Positions 42,701 to 57,700 of a DNA stretch of 64,000 nt are shown here, piece by piece. The first letter of the stretch is position 1. Every line of letters begins with the position of its first letter. The DNA is taken from NCBI GenBank assembly GCA_021234535.1, contig CM037837.1, positions 1,116,001 through 1,180,000 on the forward strand. Direction: 5' to 3'. Under the pieces are notes generated by a model. That model was not told where the DNA came from. It worked only from the letters and a program-made list of their open reading frames with translations, and did not search any database. This DNA comes from Stichopus chloronotus. Lineage: Eukaryota > Echinodermata > Holothuroidea > Aspidochirotida > Stichopodidae. The position numbers were made by a program, and so were the translations under genes.

Positions 42701-45700
42701 TGGGTAACCCGTACCCTGCTCTGTAAAGTAGGGAGGGGCCCTGAATCATCACCGACACCATTGCTGGACAAGAATAAACATGGCACACACATGCACAGCC
42801 ACACCTACACACACATTGGTAGGGTACATTTTCCAGATATGCAGGAAAAAAGTGCGTCTTTATACAAATAAGTGTTTTCAATACTGACGGTAACACTGCC
42901 TGCTCAATAATGGAAAATACGACGCTTCAACGACCTCAAATTTCTCACACAGCACAGCCGATATGCGCGCACCTCAGTGATAATGTGTTTGTGTTTCATG
43001 AAATATCTCCAAAGATAATGTCCGCAGCACTACATGGTCCTACCCTCTTGCGATGAAATAGGTGAGGAAAGAATGTTTACCCACAATGTACTCTCTACGG
43101 CACTCTTTGACCTCAATATGTGAAACATAGAATAATGCATGAAACAAGTTCTGTAATCAATCACACGACAAAAATGCTTCAAAGGAAGGATCCATATATC
43201 CATACCTTTACTATCGGATGATAGTCGCTGAGAGAGCCTCCTCCGACTCTCTCTGAAAGAGCTTGCAGGGGAATCCATACCAAACACTGACTCGTCTGCG
43301 GTGTAATCGCTGGCAATGGAATCAATGCGACTGCCACCCAGGCGGTTCTCATTTTGAGAGTCGTTTCTAAGTTCGACTGCCTTCAGACTCTCGTGGAGGT
43401 CGCCGTTTTTGGATAGCATCATCTCATCGTCCATGTGAGCAGCGGCCATTTTCTCTTGCAGTTCGCGTGCCGCCTCCTGCTCTAGTCGGCGTATATCCTC
43501 CATTTTGAGGTCACACCATTCATCTTGCCAGCACCAGGCCTGACGATGGGCGTGCAGCATGGTTTTCCGTAGGGCTGTAAGAACAGAAAAAAAATAAGCC
43601 AAAAGGCTTTGTGATTCCTTGCTACATGGTTATATTACAACAAACATGAATTACTCACATGACAAGTATAAGATCAACTGCAGTTATTTTTCTTGATACA
43701 CCACAAGCCTTTAACCCAAAATGACCTTTATTTTGGTGACCTAAAATGACCGCGACATTTGACGTCCACCAAAAGCAATAGGGATCACCTACCCAGGTCA
43801 TACAACCCACACATCAAGTACAGTATGAGTATGACATCAGTCAACATTATCTCTGAGCTCCAAGAAACACACAGTAATCAATGCTGCTTCTAGTCTTGCC
43901 TGTTGTTAGTTGAATCAAATAACTCAACCTTACCTCATCTGAACTCAGCTTGTCTGCCATATTTACCTCAAAATTCTTCATAAACGACCAGAATGTTCTT
44001 GGGTCTCCATCATATGGTGGAATTTCTGTCTTAGGTAATTCCAACACTAATTTGAAACTCAATTTCCTCCTTTAACTTTTTCAATGCTTCCTCCATCTCC
44101 TCAGTATAATGCTTTTGGCATTCCAACATCCAGCTTTCTGCTTGCTCAAATGCTTCATCAGACAACAGCCCAGCCACATCAGCATGAACCTCTTCCATTG
44201 CCTCAAATTGGCTCTCTGCCTTTTGCAAATTTTCCTTTATCGACTCTGCGATAATTTCTTCCTTGTTACAAGTAGCTTTTAACACACTCAAAGTCCTCGT
44301 AAGTTGACCCTAAGTTATGATTCCTCCTCAATATTTTTGCTTCCTCCATCCTTTCCGACATTGTGAAATATGATTGAAAGCACTCCAATTTGATTGTTAA
44401 GAAACCTTGTTCTGCTACCAGCTGTTCCTCTGGATATTGATATTATCCAAATAAATGACAGAACGGATGCATTTTTTATTTTCTTCATTTTTTTAAAAAA
44501 TCCATTAACATTCCAAAGCATGAATTAATGCCACCTTGTCTATCTGACCCCATGACCCCCCATACCAAGACTATCTCTCTGGACAACTTATCGGAGGCCC
44601 CTCACACTGGAAGTTACTCACTAAGTTACAAATGCAGTACTGTAGCCTTAAATCTAGAGGCAAAAAGTTTGCAATGACAAAAATCCCATTGAGTTAACTG
44701 TGTCGGACAGAATCAAAAACTGCCAATAGTAATTTTGCACAATGTAGCCCATATGCTTTTCAACTAATTTGTACGGTAGTTTATAATAACCACAATAATG
44801 GTGTTTAGGCTATTATTATTGTTTTATAGTGAAAAATTATCCCTTCCTCTCTATTGATAAGCATTAAATTTCACAGGGTCGTGAACCTGTTAATAACAGA
44901 CAACCTTATCAAGTTTAAAACAAATCTAACCCACGGATAGGGAACTATGGCAGTTTTGACATTTTTTATGTTTTACCCCATAACCTCATTAATATGCAAG
45001 ATTTGGACACCAAAAACAATAGGGATCATCTACTCAATATGGGCAACCTACATGCCAAAAATGAAATTACTCAGAGTTACCCTTCTTCGACCATCACGCA
45101 CACACACACACACACACATACACCCTCACGACATCAGGACTGCACAGATTCCCCTGCCTACGGCAAGGAATAAAAAAATACAGGTAACACTTTTGAACTC
45201 AGAGTACCATATAAGTGTATGGTACCAGGTATCATATGTGCAAACTTTCATCATTTATTATCTGATCTGTGTGGCTTCCCCCCCCCCCCCCCGACTCCTA
45301 AAACCCACCTGCTTTGGTATTTACAAACAACTCACTTACCTGTCTCAACATGACAAAAGCACTCTCATCTACTGTGCTGAGAGTGTTGGCGATATTTCAA
45401 CACCACTTCTACCACAGGAGTGCCTCCTTCTCATTCTGCCATCCTGATGTGCAGAGAGTGTGGAGGTTATGAGGAATTTCTATCTGCATATATCGCTACT
45501 GTCACTTTAGACTTGAGCCTTTAAGCTAGTTTCAGGGTAAGCAAAATTTTCCAAAAAAGCGATGAACTTGCTTTAACTTTCATGGTATATATCAGAAGAA
45601 TGTTTGATTTTACATAATTGCTATGATGGGCCCATGCACAGCAAAAAATAATAGAGAGGGCTTCTTAATGGTACTGAATTTAGTACATCACAGGCTGTTA

Positions 45701-48700
45701 TTCTGGTGAAGCAAAAACTAAACCACGAGACTGTCTTGGACAGAATGCGGCTTTCCTGGGCATTTGAGCATGAATATGCCGCAGAAATTAGGGACATTTC
45801 ACATTAACAAATTGAGCAGAAGACTGCTTGAAAATTATCTCACGACACATTTCTAGACACCTGGCACTTGATATTGGAGGAATGGATTTCTTTGTGGCAC
45901 TTTATGTCAGAATCTTTTACCTAAGTTTAAAAATGCAAAAGATTACACTTCTTTCTCATGCTGTTATCTCTAGAATGACTGCTGTTGCCGTGGTGACACA
46001 AGCATGACTTGTTTCACTAGGATGAAGCAGTCTCTTTGCTCCCACATTTGGCAGATAAATCCATGTTCTAAAAATAAGGACATGGCAAACAACTCTTATC
46101 AAATTTTGCAGGAACCAATTTTCCAAATTTTTACCTATCCGGTTTTGGTTTCATTCGTAGAGGGAAAGGAGATACCAGTTTTTGCTTGATTTACACTGAA
46201 CTTGACATCATGTCAGACATCCTTTCTGAAACAGGGAAGACCATTCTGACAAATTATGGTAGAACAGATTGGTTTACTTCTGAGGTCTTTGATTAAATTA
46301 ATTTAACCGTTGGTGTTTTGTCAAATCATGAAACTCTATCCGTGCCCATTACCAACAACCATTTAACAGTATGAGAGAGCTGAATTACTTTTGGTAAATT
46401 TCTGTTATCCTGTCTGATTGTTTGAAATACACTGAAATTTTCCAGGTTGGGATTGAGGAAAGATTTTCTTGCAGAAATGTTGAAAAAAACTTGGGAGCAT
46501 TCTTAAATAACCCCCTCACCCCACCTTAAACTTGAAGAGCACAGGAAAATTTAGGTACATGTTACTTCCTCACAACTTGCTGGTCAGTGGTGTGAGTATT
46601 CATGAGCCACTATATACTTAATACTTGCTTACGCACTTATCCGGTGGGTTAATTTGCTTAGTACATAATGCTCCTGACTAAAAGAGCGAGCTCTGCGACT
46701 GCAGTAAGATCTGAATCAGACTCATTTAGCTCTCACTTCTGAGAGACACACACATACTGGATATGCTGAATATATGGATACGTGCAAACCAAGGGGTAAA
46801 GTATATATGTCTATATTGTGAATGCAGAGTAAGGTTAGTGCATAAGTGTTCACATAACGTTTTTGCCGACTGAGACTATCAATTAACATCTCCCATCCTT
46901 GAATCTTCACAGACAAAATCTGTAATAAGAAGGGATTAATGGCATCATTTGCATTACAAATGCTTGTGGGCAACCATGAAAGATGTTGATACTTTACTTT
47001 AAATAAGAGTAAAATTACAAAACAATAACAAACCTTAGAATACACTCTGCAACAAAGATAGCTGGAGGCCACATTGCCGGCAGTAACCTGAAATTACCAC
47101 CCAGCTTAATCAACCAAGCTAATAATGCTCACTGTAATAGTCAATTAACATATTTTGTCAAATTTCATCACCGATATTAGTCAGTCAGTACTGGCAATTT
47201 AAAAAAAAGAATGGCTTCAACTGTTCACGACAACTAACATTGGATGATTTTCCATCGATGAATTACCAAACAGAAGGCCCACTGCCACAATTAGTTCTGA
47301 CCTCCTATACAGTAAAACCCCATTTATCCAAACACGTCAGGACCAGACGTTGTTCGGATAACGGGAAAGTTCGGATAAACGGGGTTTCATGTTTATCGTT
47401 AATATGCTACCCCAAGTGAATCATGCGCTTATCAATAAAGTGAAATTAACCATTGTTAGGTTGTCTCCGTGTTATTTCTTTGGTTTCGTATTAAAAAATA
47501 AACATTTGTTGAAAATTCAAAGTGTTTCGTGTGTTCTTCTTAGATTGAACTTCCAAGGAGGATAAATTAAATAAGGGCAATGGATGTCCGTCTGGGTTGC
47601 GATACTTTGCTCGGCGGCAGGACAACACATAGCTTACACACGGAATCCTAACATTATAAACCAAAAGCAACAGTAGCCTACATTTTCAAAAAATGCGCTA
47701 AAATAACGAACATGCATATAAATTTTACCTCTACAAACGGTATAAACACTTGCCGACATGGAAAAGGGAGATGTCAAGTGAGAAGCATGCCACTTAAAAA
47801 CCCCGACAGTCTAACCGCTATTACCGCTACTTGCAAATTCGGGCGGGCGCTAGCTACAACATTAACAGTAACATTAGCAGTAACAGCGCGGTTATTCGCC
47901 TGGTACTGTTTGAAAGCTAGGCCTATCGAAATGCCGGAGTCTCGGTAGTAGAAAAATAACGTGCTCTGCTTAATTTTTTAAATAATGATTGGAATCAAAC
48001 GTGGCAAGGGATAATTCGCCCATATGTCTTGAGTAGGCCTACGGCTCATTTTATTTGTTTGAATCGTTTGTTGTATCGCCTTAATTGGATATTCAGGAGA
48101 TTTGAAAAGTTTGATCGACTTTATCAAAATGGCTTAATCGTTTCCGAAGTTTAACAAGGTTTAAGAAGCTTGCTATCTTTTACAAGCTCGTTAGGCCTAA
48201 GTGTTAATGGGGCTATCTGTTCCCTTGCCACAATGCATGAATGAATTCAAAGATATTGCCGAGAGATTTTCGAAGACGGGATTTATTTGTTTTGAATTTC
48301 AAGCTTTAAAGCTTGTTAACTTTCTCATCTGGGGCCATCAGTTCACTTTATTCTCACCTATTGCACCCAGATTTAAGTCTGATTGACATTCTTCCACACG
48401 TGTATTAATTGCAATCACTGTATTGTTAGATGTAAAAAGAACAACTGTTGGGCAGAGCTAACACTAGCACAGGGCTTTGCATGAAAAGTCTAAGTTTCGG
48501 ACACTTTGATAGGCTATTGTCAGTATGGACTTAGTGACGCTATTGTGATTCGACAACGAAGAAAACACACGGAGAATTAGCCGGGTATTTCTGAATCATG
48601 TATTCATCCTCCGGCTTGGCGGTTTAAGTTGGTGGTAGAGTTAACACTAACAATAGCTGGTTTAACTACAATAAAGATCTTCGAGGATCGAAAAAAGTTA

Positions 48701-51700
48701 AACAGAGAGCTAAAATGTTGTCAAATCTAGGCTGAAAGTTTACATTGCTTGTGTACGATGCCAGTTTTGCGAAACCGAACAGCCAGTTCGGATAAACTGG
48801 GTTGCGGATAAACGGGGTTTTCTGTATGTACTTAGTACAGTGAGCCTGCATTATACCATATCAAACAACAAGCAGGCAACATGTAACTTGACCACAGTCC
48901 AGTAATTACAGAATTCTTTAATCCTGTCATCAGTTTTGTTGCCAGATGCTTCACCTGTTTATAATTAATCACATTTCAGTCAAAACCAAGGCAAGTTTTA
49001 TTTATATCATTGTAAATTCAATCAGAGGCCATGTACCTTATTGTGGACTAGCTCACAGTAGCTGCACATGAAGCAACTTTCACTTCGAGTAACCTATTGC
49101 ACATAAAATGTACTTTTTAGTTATTTTACTCTTTAGAATATTAGGCACTATTCGTGATAATGATCGTACCATATAGCATCATTGCCGATGTCATTCAGCC
49201 AATGTAATTAAGCGGCCTCATGTTTTCATAGACCTAAAAATAATCACATTCAATCACTTGTGCAGCCAACCAGAGCAAACCCTTGAAACATATATGTTCG
49301 ATAATTATGAACATAAAAGCTGATTCATATCACACAGAAAATTAGGTACTGTATGAACATGGAGATGGTTAGCGTACTTGAACTTCAATTAAATAAGCTA
49401 CTTTCAAGCTGATGATGTACTTTACACATTATGTATACAACCACAGCAAGATCATCAATATCATATTCAAGTATCATCATCAATGTATGCTATCTCAATT
49501 AGATGATCTGCTTTGAAGTGCATGTACATCCAGAGTAGATGAGTACAAGTTCATATCATATGGAACTGCTCATGTACAATGAAGGTTCATACGCAATAGT
49601 AAAAGAACCAATTACGTATGATAAGTAATAATTAAATCACAGAGGTTGTATGCACAGTGCGGAACACAAGTGTGTCCAAGGGTATTGAGTAGTTATGTGC
49701 TATGCTTTAAAGGGATACTGTAAATAATTTATTACCATTTACTGTAAGGCATCTTGTTAATGTCATTAGTGAATACCCCTATAGCAACAGTGACAGATTA
49801 TTTCACTACACGTAACTATGAATTACTTCAACAAAATGCCTGATAACACTGTATCTAGTTAGCTCTACTGGATTCAACTTAAGTATTGACCAAGGATGCA
49901 TCAACCATGGCCTGGCAGTTCCTAAGAATTCACGCTCATCATTGGGGCTGAACATACTCTCCCCAGTCTCACCAACAACTTCATTTCCAATTGGTGAAGA
50001 AAAATCTGCAATGTATTTTCTTGCCAGCTAGAAAGTACAATATTCTACACTGAGTAATGCCATGAAGCACATTCAGATTATGATGATACAAAAAACAAGT
50101 ATTTAAACCTCAGTGGAAGCAATTTAATTAATCGCCTACTTATCCTAGCCTATCAAAGCAACCTACCCATGGTAACTGTAATACAGTCCATGTTCCTATG
50201 TCACACAAAACGAGAACACCCTCTCACTTGTACCCAGCTCTCCTAAGACCACAATAAATTCACTGCAGACACTCAAAAAATTCATGGGGATATACTGTAT
50301 CTCTGACATCTTCACCATACACAGTTGATCGATACACAGCACAGTACCAAACTTCGATACAATACGATGATATCCAAATATAGGACACCAATATCTGATA
50401 CCATATATCTGACAACATATATATTTAAGACATAACTGATAAAACACGACTGCCATAGCACAACAGCAAGTTTTGAATAGCACTAGAGAGAAGGTACAGA
50501 GCAAATTTAGCGACATGCTCAATGCCAGTAACATGACATCACAATCACTACACACTGGTAATTCCGTCTGATCTGCACTGAGCCTGAGGTGAGATCTTGT
50601 ATTTTTCATTAAATAAATATGCACAGTCATTGCAACCATTTCAGAGGTCAAACTTTTAAAAACATATTTTTACCATACATTCTACAATACAGAAAGTTAT
50701 CAACAATATAAGTATTACAAACTCATGTTCCCTAAAATTAGTGGGAATTTATGTTTACAGTCTTCGTTTTGATTTCTTTTTGTTTTTTTCTCCTTTGTTT
50801 ACCTGTAGTTGGATAAACAATGAACAAATGAGTAAATCACAACAGTCAATATAATAATATGTAGACATATACACATCCCCCAATATGAGTTCTGTGAGGT
50901 TCCCTACATGGTAAATGATCAAGAAGACCTGTTATTACTTTTTTGGTACTTTCTGCTTGGACTCTTTTTAATCTTCTTTATACATAAGTTTTGTGTACAA
51001 TGGTTTACCAAAGAGACCAAAAAAAAAAAAACCTTAAAGTGTCTCCACTTGCAACTTAACTTTTGACATCCTTGAAGTCTTGAACAACTAACTTGCACAA
51101 TGGAATGAATGAAAACAAAAACACACAAACACACACAAATAACTCCTATTTGTCTGAAACGTACACCTCAGCCTTTCCTGTTATGGTAAATATCACATAA
51201 GGTCCGTCCAGAGCTGTAACAGCATTCTTTATGACAATGAAAACTCAAAAGGCTTAACAAGACAAAGAAGACACTGCAAAAACTTGGACAGATAAACCAT
51301 GCAGAATGAAAACAATCGTGCAGTAGTCACTTACGTTTACGAAGATTGCCATATCTGGTATCGAAATGAAAACAAACAGACCGCCTTAAAAGCAAAAACC
51401 CCTCGTGCATCCCAGACCCTAATTATTCCAACACTCGTCGTCGTCCTGACTACTCCATAGCTTAGAAAACCGATCGGATTGAAAAATCCATCACCAGGGT
51501 CCTTTGTCAAATCTTTTCCACTTAACGACTCTTCTTTTAAAAACATGCAAAAGGAAGGCAAGAGAATGTCACAATAACATCATCTATGCTTTCCTTCCAT
51601 CTCTTGTTTTTCTGCCTCTTTTTTTTTTCTCCTTTTTGCTGTTTTGCCTGTTTCCCTTTAGAAAAAAAAAAACGCTCGGGGTGAGTCGAGTTCAACTGTT

Positions 51701-54700
51701 GGAAAAAGATGTTATTAAGAGTTCCCTTCCGAGGTTTGCAGTGTTGAACCAATGGCTGTCATGCAGTTTTTCAATGCTCCGTCATTGCGTACCACGTACG
51801 TAGGTAAGTACGAACGAATCGGATGCAATGAAGGCCGGTTCTTGAGGACACTCTCTCAATATAATCTCCTTCGATAATATCCCGGGAAAATGAGAAGTGA
51901 CTCGTAGCAGACGGTAAGCCGATGAATTAGCCAAGCATAGTATCTGTCAACCAAAGCGAATCTCGTGCTGGTAGTCCTGGACTCGGAAGAATAATTTCTG
52001 TCTTTTGGGCCTTGGAGTCGAGGTAAGTCTCAGAGAGGACAAACTGGAATTGGATGGCTTGCTTGTAAACTGTGATGAAGATTTCTCTGTTTATCGACAG
52101 TGGAGGGATTCCGTTCATCACAGATTCAAAAGGGAGATTCTGCCTTGAGTCAGTGAAAACAGTGGATGAAATCAAAACTGACAGATGAGAGCCATTAACG
52201 AGTCTTCTTGACGAGAGGTCCCCCCTGAAAGAAATTTGTAGCTCTTCAAGAAGAGCTTGCTCCAGGATTAAAGTTTGATCCTTTTCATAAAAAAAAAATA
52301 AATGTACATATTCATGTACTTGTGAGGCAAGCGTTAGAGAATGGATGGGCCCCACAATAAACTGTCGCTCTTGAAAAAGCGTTTGCTACTCCAGGATTAG
52401 ATTTTTCATCTTTTCAAAAATTGAAAATGCAAGAGATACTTCATGAGGGTGGCCGTTGTCCGAGGTAGCGACAGCAGAATGTCATTTATGGTTCCTCTGG
52501 TGAAGATGGAGTGTAAAATGAAGCAAGGAGAAGAATAACAGAGAGGCCCTGTTGTCTATCCATTCCAGGCTTGGGGGGGGGGGGGGGAACTGATATGGTT
52601 TTGGAGTTGGGTGAAGTCAAGGTGTGTCGTCACTGAAGTAGAGTCGGGTAACCCCTCCGAGGTTAATACGTTCTCACAAATATTCCATCTAAAACAATTG
52701 TCCCACATTGCTTTAAATTTTACTGACAAGAATTACATTTTACAGAAACCAACATTTTGGAAAAAAAAAAAACACCTTTCTTAAAGTTTAATTGGTTTAA
52801 TGAAAGCAGAACAGAATAATGTTCCAGGGTTACAAATGTCAATGTACTGTTAGTAGGACCTTGGTGTTCCAGCTTTGTATGACATCTCTTTATGCACCCA
52901 TTAGCACGGTGCAGCAAGGGTGAGGCTGGTGAAAAATATGGGATAATGAAGGAATATGGACAGAAGCTTAGAATGGTGATATTGCAATTTGTAAATGTTA
53001 CAGTTCATAAATGTACTATGCCACATAGCTTCAGACATGAAAAACATACCTAACAACTGCATGCATGGGGAAAACAGGCTATTCATTTCCAAATATGTTC
53101 CCATCAAGACTAATCAGAATTTTCAAACATGACATGAATGGTTACCTGTGACATTATAATGTAACTGACCGATCAGCTCATGTGACACAAAAAATGGTCA
53201 CTGCCAGTTACCTTAAAGAAATCTCTACCCAAAACTTCCCCACTTATAGTGAAGTCAATGGAATGTCTCGAATGAAGGACTGCGTGTATTGGATAAACTT
53301 TTCAGTCTCAACTGATACATTAGGTTAGTGGAAGGGAATTCATTCTGAGTCCAAGATAAAGTCGAGAACAACATTTTGGGGAAGTGTGCAAAAATTTGGG
53401 CAACGACTGGAATAAACTATACTTGTCTGCATGGTTTAAGTGCCATCTTTGATATTCTGTACAGCAAATGATAGCCAACGTTCACTTCGGCAGCCAGCCA
53501 TGTACGGCAAACCTGCCCTGGTATAGCAAGCTGTACGTCAGTGCTTTAGTGCATACTACAGTTAGTGCTAAAAGCATTGACATGTTGGGCTTGGCCCAAG
53601 CTGGGAGAAGAGAGGCGGGTAGAATGGTATGAGAAAGGGAGGGAGACAAATGAAGATGTACAATGGAGGTCCACATGTAAAATGTCCATCTTCATCCATC
53701 CTGACAGACCTTCCTGGAATTTTAACAATTAAACTCATCTGATCGACCTACCTGACAATTGGAACCTACTAGCAGAATCTGCACAACTAGTACACACAAA
53801 TATGTCACTTTCTTCATTTAACACTGGAATATTAAAGTTGTACTGGCAATCATCTGGTCATTTATCTTTGTTCCTTGTCAGTGTTTCAGAGAACAGAAAG
53901 TAGGGGATAAGGTCACCTGCCACAAAATCTGAAAGAGAACTATGCACTCATCTTCCAGATACTTCAATACGAAAATTGCCTGAACATTTTTGTTGGCCCT
54001 ATGAAATTCAGACTTCCCAAGAAAGCCAAGATGTTAATCACTGTTACTTGAAATCAAACAGACTAATGGGAATGGATATGAATATGGGACTTGAACAATG
54101 TTTTTTTCTTTTTAATGACTTTACCATATTTGACTTTCAGAGGCAAAATAGGGCAAATTTGCGACTCAATTAAAAGACAGATCAGGAGAATAAAACATGT
54201 AAATTCAATCCATTTTTCTCTTTTAAGAAAAATACTGGACTCAACCAGCATCACAAGGACTTTTCACATGAAATGACTTCACACGATGCAAATTAAAAGC
54301 CCCAATCTCTTGGGTTTTACATTGCCATCTGTCAATACGATGAGATATATGTCACTTGATTAAGTCTTCAACTATTTTCCTTTGGATATTAAGAACCCTT
54401 GAAAGATGCCACAGCTGGCAACATTACCACAACAAATTTATCTGATGCAATCTCATTAGCTTACTGCTGCTCTGAAGAAAACGTATCTACATTTTGAGGT
54501 GATATAGGAGACATCCAGCATACAGTTACTTCTACCGCAGTTTTAGAGAAAGGCCGGTTCGTCTCGTAGGTTTCCAGATATCCATAGAAAAATATCTAGA
54601 GTGGGTGATATATCGCTCTCCATGATTTTACTTTAAGTGCAATATCTGACACTTTCTAAGTGCTGTAATTTCATAAGCCATTTTGCAGTTATCAAAAAAA

Positions 54701-57700
54701 AAAATTTAAAGCCAAATCCAAATCAGATATAAAATTGTATCAAATAGCATCTCTTTATGTGAATGCACATAAAAGAAGAAATGGCTGAGAGAATAAATTC
54801 CTGTTCGGTGACAAATGTCTCATCTTAGAATCGAGGGCAAACAACTTTCCCTTCAGTGCCACGGCGGGTACTTATATCCGGTACGACTTCTTCCGGAGTG
54901 GTTGACTGAGGAGATGCAAAGTCCTTCTTTTCTTTTCAGCCAAGTTGGAGTCCTTGCCAAAAAAAAATTGACTACCAATTAGCTATGTATCCTTGCACTG
55001 AAGTAATAATTCACATGGAGAGATGGTGCAAAATATCATAGTACAGAGAAACGATATCAACTATGCGCCAGTCATGGAACAAATATCTGATGTCTGGGTT
55101 ATTTAAACAACTGGAAGAGAAACTTTGTAGGAGTGTTTAGAGTTGCTACTTATGAGTTGTTACAACTTGCACATTTCCAGACCAGTTAGCCAGGTCAGAA
55201 TCCGGGGGGAGGGGGGGTAAGGGGGCATGAGGAAGAGAAACAGAGGGGAGACCAGCCAGCACACGAGACAATGTTAATAATTCTTGTTCATACTTAACAA
55301 TTCTGGTTGGCAAAAAAAAATTTAGGAGAGGCAGCACCAGTCCTCCCTCTGCTCAGCTCCTTGCACTACTGGCCTACATATTTTTCTGTACAATCTTTTT
55401 TGAACTGTGCCAAACGCCCATAGGCATGGAAACCTGCACACATCATCAGTGGATACTGGACTGGAAGGTAAAATTGTCACAGATAGTCTTTTAATTCCAT
55501 ATGGGAAACAAATTTCAATTTTGAATTTGAATTTTTTTAAGTGTGGGACACACAATTACAGGAAAATTTGAAAATGTATATACTGCGATTTCTGTCAAGT
55601 AAGAGAGTCTTTCACTAAACAGTTTAAAGGTTACTAGAACTCTTGACATGGTAGATGGGAGTGCAGTTGTTGTGATGAGACAGATAAGTGAGAGGTGAAG
55701 TCAGTTATGTGCATTCAGGGCAAACTCTGCTGGTAAACTTAGCAGGATGCATGTTTTTTGGGGCTCATCTGGAAGGATAATGCAGGGAAAAGCATTCCAA
55801 GTCAAGTTCCAAGCTATGGTATCCCTTGCATCAGAGGCTTAATAGGGAAGTTGTCACTGTGAAAATAGAATTTTGTTATGCCACTGTTATGAGACTATGA
55901 GTTGTTTCTTCATTTTCATTAACTCTAAAGGCTAAACACCAATAAGACCAGAGGTCATGTCTCTATGACATTTGTTTATGGTTACCCTTATGCTTATAAA
56001 CAAGTGAAAATCTGTGCTCATCGACAAACTCTTCCCGCCACCTACCGGATGAGCAGTTTCTTCTTCTTCCTACCAGACTACTCCCATGTTTTGAGCTACT
56101 TGTTTTTTTTTTGTTCAATATTCATCTTCTTTTGTTTCTTCAGTCTCTGCACATGCGGTTTTCAATGTACGTGCAAAGACACTGCAACCAACTGATCTGA
56201 GTCTTGCACTCAAAGGGAGAAGGGGCGCCAACTAGGCAAAGGGCACCTCTTACGTGCAGCCCTAATTCCACTTCATCTTGTGATTGACGTCTGAAGCAGT
56301 TTTGTTTCCCCATTAAATTTCTCTCTAGATCACTTTAACCGTATCCCTGGCGACGTCATCCTCCAAGAGTTGCTCCATCTCAAGTCACCATTTGAAATTC
56401 AAAAACTCCTCGAAAGGCAACATCGAAGACGACGGCAGACGATTATGATGAGCTTCTGTAGCCCTTCATCTTCTCGCTAGTAGCGCGAGAGGACAACTGC
56501 ATTATTACTGTGGTGAGTATCTGTTCAGTCCAGAGTCAACGACGTCGAGTCTTGTCATAATTCAGACGAGTTTGAAGAAAAGAATAAAGGTTCTCCCCCG
56601 GGATGCCTTTTTTTTTTCTCCCTCAAACTCTCATGAACATGCCCAAAAATGGCAATGCTTCCGTTTCCCTTCCAGTCCGTCCAACATCCTCTTTTCATCC
56701 GCTGCAATGGAAGAGGTCATAAAACGGTTCGAGATTCCTCGGGGGTGGGGGGGAAGAATGAAGCATCGGGTGCAAGATGTACGTTACTCAAAATCCATCA
56801 AAACCCTCCGATCAAGGACGCCGGAATCAAATGAAAGGCAGCGAGTGGTTCAGCCAGGTTTGAATAGATTCTAGCTAGCCATGCAGTATTCCAGGTGGAT
56901 TTAATTTGTATTGGTAACCACCTGAGGATATGAGCATTTATGCAAGACCTAGCTTCATAATTTTCTTTGCAGTTGCACTCTTATCCACAGGATCAGTTCA
57001 ACTAACTGATCATAAGTGGACGGCGGACAAATATGGGATGAAACAAAGAGCCAAAATATGGTGGTGCAGTTTTTTTTATGGTCCGAGAGCTTTTTGAAGC
57101 AGTCATTTTTGCAACAACACATCCAATTTTACAAGGTAATATCCACACAGGCACATTCCATCGTTTAAATTTTTTAAAATTTCGTTTATTACATTAGCTT
57201 TTATAGAAGTGGTGGGAGGGGTGAACAGACCTCGCTTTCTTCGTGAAACTTGGAAGTCCATTTCCATTTGATAAAGAGGAACAAAATAGCAGAAAGGTGA
57301 ATGACACTGACCAAGATGAGAATCTACTGTTGCATTAAAAATACCACAATATTAACACAATCTCACTCAACACATTAAAAAGGAATTGTAACACAAAACA
57401 TGTGAAGTACGATCAGTCAAACTGACACACTTGTTTTTAACGAGAAAAACAATATAAACATGCTAATATGACAATGAACCTACGTGGCTAAGAATACACT
57501 GAGAAATGCTAACTGTAATGTATTTTTGTATGCGCAAATATAATACACAGGCTAACAGCAAATGTTTGTGGCAACATGAAAAGGCCATCTAGCCTAGGCA
57601 CCCCGCATATGTAATAATGAAAGAAAATTCGATGAAATAATACTCATTGAAACGAGCAAGGAAAACTTTGAAATTGACGGAACTAGGACAAACAATGAAA

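Larger units (their letters stand above)
30878..43205 (-). other. PITPNM intron, 12.3 kb
   Basis: Contains a tRNA-like piece (33893-33990), two oppositely oriented MITEs (37733-38083, 39332-39702) flanking a ~50-bp array, a tRNA-derived SINE (40690-40900) and the 114-bp array (41345-41925). Between these (31000-33800, 34000-37700, 42000-43200) I see only AT-rich intron and short homopolymers. Confidence 0.78.
43600..45175 (+). mobile_element. Helentron-like element (copy 2), interrupted
   Basis: The left terminus AAAAGGCTTTGTGATTCCTT at 43600 and the right terminus CTACGGCAAGGAATAAAAAA at 45158-45177 match the ends of copy 1. Left arm core (43700-43850) and right arm core (44960-45095) both contain CCA-CAAAA-CAATAGGGATCA units, then a CA microsatellite (45097-45117) before the 3' hairpin. 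Unrelated DNA, including a BEL/Pao gag fragment, separates the arms. Confidence 0.6.

Noticed and set aside
44947..45447. 166-codon plus-strand open frame
   Set aside because: Runs through the CA microsatellite and the end of a mobile element; composition follows the repeats.
50196..50651. 151-codon minus-strand open frame
   Set aside because: Cys/Leu-rich with no recognisable domain, no splice context tied to the host gene and no codon-level signal; most likely chance.
51927..52355. 142-codon minus-strand open frame
   Set aside because: No family resemblance, does not fit between PITPNM exons in phase, and no flanking gene structure.
56572..56874. 100-codon plus-strand open frame near a GC-richer patch
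   Set aside because: Contains homopolymer-derived Phe/Ser runs, has no domain and no supporting splice or promoter structure.
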